Source of the DNA: an uncultured Ruminococcus sp.
GTDB lineage: Bacteria > Bacillota > Clostridia > Oscillospirales > Ruminococcaceae
Length of the DNA: 8,066 nt
NCBI GenBank assembly: GCA_947177715.1
Contig: CAMWVM010000059.1
Coordinates: 1-8,066 of the forward strand
Direction of reading: 5' to 3'
Shown here piece after piece: positions 5,351 through 8,066 of the stretch. Each line of letters starts with the position of its first letter. Positions within the stretch are counted from its first letter, which is position 1. A program made the translations under genes and the position numbers. The notes below the pieces were generated by a model. That model did not search any database. It saw only the letters and a program-made list of their open reading frames with translations, and was not told the origin of the DNA.

Positions 5351-7921
5351 ATGAAAAAAATCTCATCACAACTTAATAAAGGCGAAATTGTCGGCTCTAA
5401 CGGAATAATTATCGACGGCGATATTCAGTTTTTAAATTATAAAAACAGAAAAAGCTATTTTCGCTGTATTCAATGCTTAATACTTGTCATCTCATCATTT
5501 TGTTCCGTTTTTATGATGACATCATATTTTACTAATATTGATATAGATAAGCGTATCTTAGGCTTTTTCGTTATTACACTTTCTTTTGCTTTCTTTTTTA
5601 TTAAAAGTCAACGCAAAACTGTGCGTTATCTATCAACTGCATATATTGCCGCAATCACAGGATACATTTTATATTACATCCCCAGTGTAATCGATGGCTT
5701 CTATGTAGTATTAAAAGCTTATATTACTAATGCCAAAATACCAAATAATCTAAGTATAGACACTATTGATCCCGAAAACTATTTACACTGTGCAACCTAT
5801 TTTTTCATTGCCTTATCAATAATAATCATTTTTTTGCATTTCATTGCATTAGTAATAAGAATTGATTTTCCGCTATTGTTCCTGACAACATTCCCCTTGT
5901 TTGAAATAGGTGCATATTGGGGCTTCCAGCCCACAACCATATATGTGTTCGGAGTGGTTACCTGTTGGATCGTTACGCTTTCAATGCAAATAATTAACCA
6001 CAATTCTAATAAAACAGGCAGAAAAAATACCTTTGTTGCCAATCGAAGAAAAACCGCTTTTTATCTTACTTCCAAGAATGTGAAAGAAACATTTTTTCAA
6101 ACTTTCATTGTGTTTGTTTCTCTTATTTGTATAGGTGTTTTCGCATTTGTAACATATTCGTCTTATTTGCTCGATTACAAGCGTCCGCAAAAATTAAATG
6201 AGGTAAGAAATGATATCTCGGATTTTACTAAGGGATTAACTTATCAAGATTTTATTAACGCCCTCACTAAAATAAATCCCTTTTCCTCAAAAGCTAATGG
6301 AGGACTTAATGAGGGGAAATTGGGAAATGCTGATGAGATTAAATTTAACGGTTTGACTGCCTTGGAAATAAAAGTTCCTTTATTTCGAGATACGCTGTAT
6401 CTTAAAGGCTATACTGCTGGAGAATATAAAAATAACCGTTGGATATCAAATGACGATCCGGATTATGCTCGATCCCTGCAAGATGCTTTTTATGATAATA
6501 ATATGTATATACAGGATTTTAATTACTATGAAGCTGAACAAACCCAAATCTATCGCACCAAAGACGGCATAAAAGCGCCTGACACTATTACCATAACGAT
6601 AAAAAACGCAAATAAAAAATACGTCTATGCACCTTATATGGCACTGTATTCCGATGATAATACAGGCTTAGAAAAAACAGCTCCAAAATCGTGGGAAAAT
6701 ATTGAATTAAAAAGTCAAACATATCAATTACCTTTCTATAATATTGCTTATTTAGATGACAAGCTATCAAACAACAACGATCATTTTAATGATTTATATC
6801 TTGATGTGAACGGTGTAGAAACAAACATATCAGAAGAATATGATTTTTATGCTTCATATGCATATATGGACCCTATGGAATCAGAGGTTCTTGACAACAC
6901 CTACAATATCATAAGAAGGCAAATTGATTTTCAAATCTATTTACATGATGATGAGTTTGAAAAATTCTGGTATTTTATTGATGTAAAAAAAGCAATTCAA
7001 AAATACTTCCAAGATAATTATCAATATACCCTCGCTCCTGGAAAAACGCCTGATGGTGAAGACTTTATTGACTACTTTCTAAGCGAACAGAATAAGGGAT
7101 ATTGCACCTATTTTGCCTCAGCCGGCACTATGCTTATGAGAAAATTCGGATTTCCTGCAAGATATGTAGAGGGATATACCATTTCCCCTACAGAACTTAA
7201 AAACCCCGATGAAAACGGTCTTTATACCATTGCCGTTAAGGATAAATCTGCCCATGCATGGACCGAAGTCTTTATAAAAGAAATCGGATGGGTTCCCTGT
7301 GAATTCACCCCCGGATACGGAGAACAGATATGGTCAACTGATGATAGTTCCTCAAAAACTACATCTGGAAGTGATAGTTCCTCAAAATCAGACTGGTCTT
7401 CTTCATACACCACGTCAACCAATGCAGACGCTGATGATAATTCAACCTACATTGGCACATCCGCTAAAAAAATGTTCCATAATATACTGACAATAGCTTC
7501 TACAATAGTACTTTTTGTTTTCTTGGTTTTATTCATTATCATTAGGCGCAAATACAATTTACAACAGCTTCGCAAATCAATAAATGACCCTGACAAACGA
7601 AAATGTATGCAAAACATTCATGCCTGCTGTTTAAAATATCTTAAACTTATTTCTATTACAAATAATAAAAATATAACAGATAAACAATTTGCTTCTCAGG
7701 CTGAAAAACTATGCAGTGATATGAATATATCTAATACAGGAGAAAATTTTGCATTACTTGCCGACCTTGCTGTAAAATCCTTTATGAGTAATGAAGGTAT
7801 TACCTTTGAAGAATGTGCAGCCTCAAGACAAATGTTAAAAGAGATCCGCAATGAAATTTTTGAAAAATGTCTTACAAGAACACAAAAATTTAAAGCAAAA
7901 TGGTTTTATAATCTATATTAA
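5351..7921 (+). CDS. Multi-spanning membrane protein with extracytoplasmic transglutaminase-like domain
   Basis: The 856-residue protein has TgpA-like architecture. A 37-residue cytoplasmic head is followed by about seven N-terminal membrane helices (about 38-60, 68-86, 94-112, 146-169, 172-190, 196-214, 249-272). A large extracytoplasmic part (about 275-708) comes next, then one C-terminal helix (709-732) and a charged cytoplasmic tail of about 120 residues. The transglutaminase-like core has the catalytic cysteine in NKGYCTYFASAGTMLMR (Cys584), FPARYVEGY (601-609), the histidine in SAHAWTEVF (His635), and GWVPCEFTPGYG (646-657). In that last motif the third catalytic position is Glu651 rather than Asp. 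A Ser/Thr/Asp-rich linker (662-698) joins the domain to the last helix. The protein probably processes or cross-links an envelope protein or peptide; the substrate is unknown. The gene follows DUF58 by 13 bp and is followed by a terminator, completing the classic MoxR-DUF58-transglutaminase operon. Confidence 0.93.
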   Translation: MKKISSQLNKGEIVGSNGIIIDGDIQFLNYKNRKSYFRCIQCLILVISSFCSVFMMTSYFTNIDIDKRILGFFVITLSFAFFFIKSQRKTVRYLSTAYIAAITGYILYYIPSVIDGFYVVLKAYITNAKIPNNLSIDTIDPENYLHCATYFFIALSIIIIFLHFIALVIRIDFPLLFLTTFPLFEIGAYWGFQPTTIYVFGVVTCWIVTLSMQIINHNSNKTGRKNTFVANRRKTAFYLTSKNVKETFFQTFIVFVSLICIGVFAFVTYSSYLLDYKRPQKLNEVRNDISDFTKGLTYQDFINALTKINPFSSKANGGLNEGKLGNADEIKFNGLTALEIKVPLFRDTLYLKGYTAGEYKNNRWISNDDPDYARSLQDAFYDNNMYIQDFNYYEAEQTQIYRTKDGIKAPDTITITIKNANKKYVYAPYMALYSDDNTGLEKTAPKSWENIELKSQTYQLPFYNIAYLDDKLSNNNDHFNDLYLDVNGVETNISEEYDFYASYAYMDPMESEVLDNTYNIIRRQIDFQIYLHDDEFEKFWYFIDVKKAIQKYFQDNYQYTLAPGKTPDGEDFIDYFLSEQNKGYCTYFASAGTMLMRKFGFPARYVEGYTISPTELKNPDENGLYTIAVKDKSAHAWTEVFIKEIGWVPCEFTPGYGEQIWSTDDSSSKTTSGSDSSSKSDWSSSYTTSTNADADDNSTYIGTSAKKMFHNILTIASTIVLFVFLVLFIIIRRKYNLQQLRKSINDPDKRKCMQNIHACCLKYLKLISITNNKNITDKQFASQAEKLCSDMNISNTGENFALLADLAVKSFMSNEGITFEECAASRQMLKEIRNEIFEKCLTRTQKFKAKWFYNLY
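7342..7387 (+). repeat. 16-bp direct repeats encoding DSSSK in the transglutaminase linker
   Basis: TGATAGTTCCTCAAAA occurs exactly at 7342-7357 and again at 7372-7387, a 30-bp period that keeps the frame. The copies encode DDSSSK and SDSSSK inside the low-complexity linker between the enzymatic domain and the last membrane helix. The repeat suggests the linker can lengthen or shorten by slippage or recombination. Confidence 0.85.
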
Positions 7922-7934
7922 AACACTAAAAATA

Positions 7935-7965
7935 AAGCCGGTTCACTTTTGTGAATCGGCTTTTT
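7935..7965 (+). terminator. Rho-independent terminator after the transglutaminase gene
   Basis: AAGCCGGTTCAC (7935-7946) pairs with GTGAATCGGCTT (7951-7962) over 12 bp with a single G-U wobble and a TTTT loop. A run of five T (7961-7965) follows. The hairpin starts 13 bases after the stop. Read on the minus strand, the same stem is followed by TTTATTTTT, so it could also stop transcription from the right. Confidence 0.9.
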
Positions 7966-8066
7966 CCGCTTAATTATATCTTAATATAAGTTTCAAATAA
8001 GGGCTTGCCCGTTTTCAACGTGGCAGGTCAGCTTCAGCTGACGTTTTTAGTTGGATATTGTACTCC
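7966..8066. other. Right-end non-coding stretch with two palindromes and a T-run
   Basis: No gene is supportable here. GGGCTTGCCC (8001-8010) is a palindrome with only a 2-base centre. GTCAGCTTCAGCTGAC (8027-8042) forms a perfect 6-bp stem with a TTCA loop, followed after one G by five T (8044-8048). This resembles a second, weaker plus-strand terminator or part of an interspersed intergenic repeat. On the minus strand the frame ending at TGA 8017-8015 is open for 16 codons to the window edge, too short to call a gene. Confidence 0.5.

Noticed and set aside
7286..7321. Glu651 in place of the usual Asp of the transglutaminase triad, as a sign of an inactive enzyme
   Set aside because: From memory, clostridial relatives often have E in the WVPxExTPGY motif, and Cys584 and His635 are intact, so loss of activity is not indicated.
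7342..7387. CRISPR-like repeat
   Set aside because: There are only two 16-bp copies, in frame inside a coding low-complexity linker, with a 14-bp gap and no array.
5797..7422. Minus-strand frames opposite the transglutaminase gene (5797-6042, 5981-6190, 6588-6770, 7222-7422) and a plus frame at 7299-7490
   Set aside because: All overlap an uninterrupted, domain-supported 856-codon gene and have no support of their own.
8015..8065. C-terminal end of a minus-strand gene entering from the right edge (16 open codons to TGA)
   Set aside because: It is too short, overlaps the palindrome and T-run, and has no recognisable sequence. It stays only as a possibility.

Overview
The window looks like the end of a metagenomic or draft-genome contig from an AT-rich, spore-forming Firmicute, most likely a gut-type Clostridia (Oscillospiraceae/Ruminococcaceae-like). 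Supporting signs are a spoIIIA sporulation operon, Shine-Dalgarno-led genes with short spacings, and a Firmicute-type extended -10 promoter. The genus cannot be fixed from the sequence alone.

Layout. Positions 1-55 are not biological. They read as an Illumina Nextera P7 adapter with an 8-base i7 index and the Tn5 mosaic end. From 56 to 2997 the minus strand carries the 5' part of the spoIIIA operon, in transcription order spoIIIAA, spoIIIAB, spoIIIAC, spoIIIAD and spoIIIAE. spoIIIAE is cut by the contig end after 292 codons, and spoIIIAF, AG and AH presumably lay beyond it. Positions 2998-3168 are a 171-bp divergent intergenic region. It holds a convincing vegetative-type promoter for the plus-strand genes and a plausible SigE-type promoter for spoIIIA. 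From 3169 to 7921 the plus strand carries a tight three-gene operon with gaps of 12 and 13 bp: a MoxR-family AAA+ ATPase, a DUF58 protein with an N-terminal membrane anchor, and a large multi-membrane-spanning transglutaminase-like protein. A strong hairpin terminator follows at 7935-7965. The last 100 bases hold a second small hairpin with a T-run and no supportable gene.

How the genes work together. In Bacillus subtilis the SpoIIIA proteins form, with SpoIIQ, the channel between mother cell and forespore that is needed for late SigG activity. SpoIIIAA is its secretion-type ATPase and AB to AE are membrane parts. MoxR-DUF58-transglutaminase is a widespread bacterial gene trio. The ATPase is thought to act as a chaperone-like remodeller, the DUF58 protein as its membrane-linked partner, and the transglutaminase-like protein as an extracytoplasmic cysteine enzyme of unknown substrate. 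The two operons are divergent and nothing in the sequence proves a functional link.

No clearly new system was found. The points most worth a second look are the adapter junction and the false protein tail it creates, the cysteine-rich SpoIIIAD, the overlapping divergent promoter elements, internal repeats in the DUF58 and transglutaminase genes, and the palindromic right-hand end.
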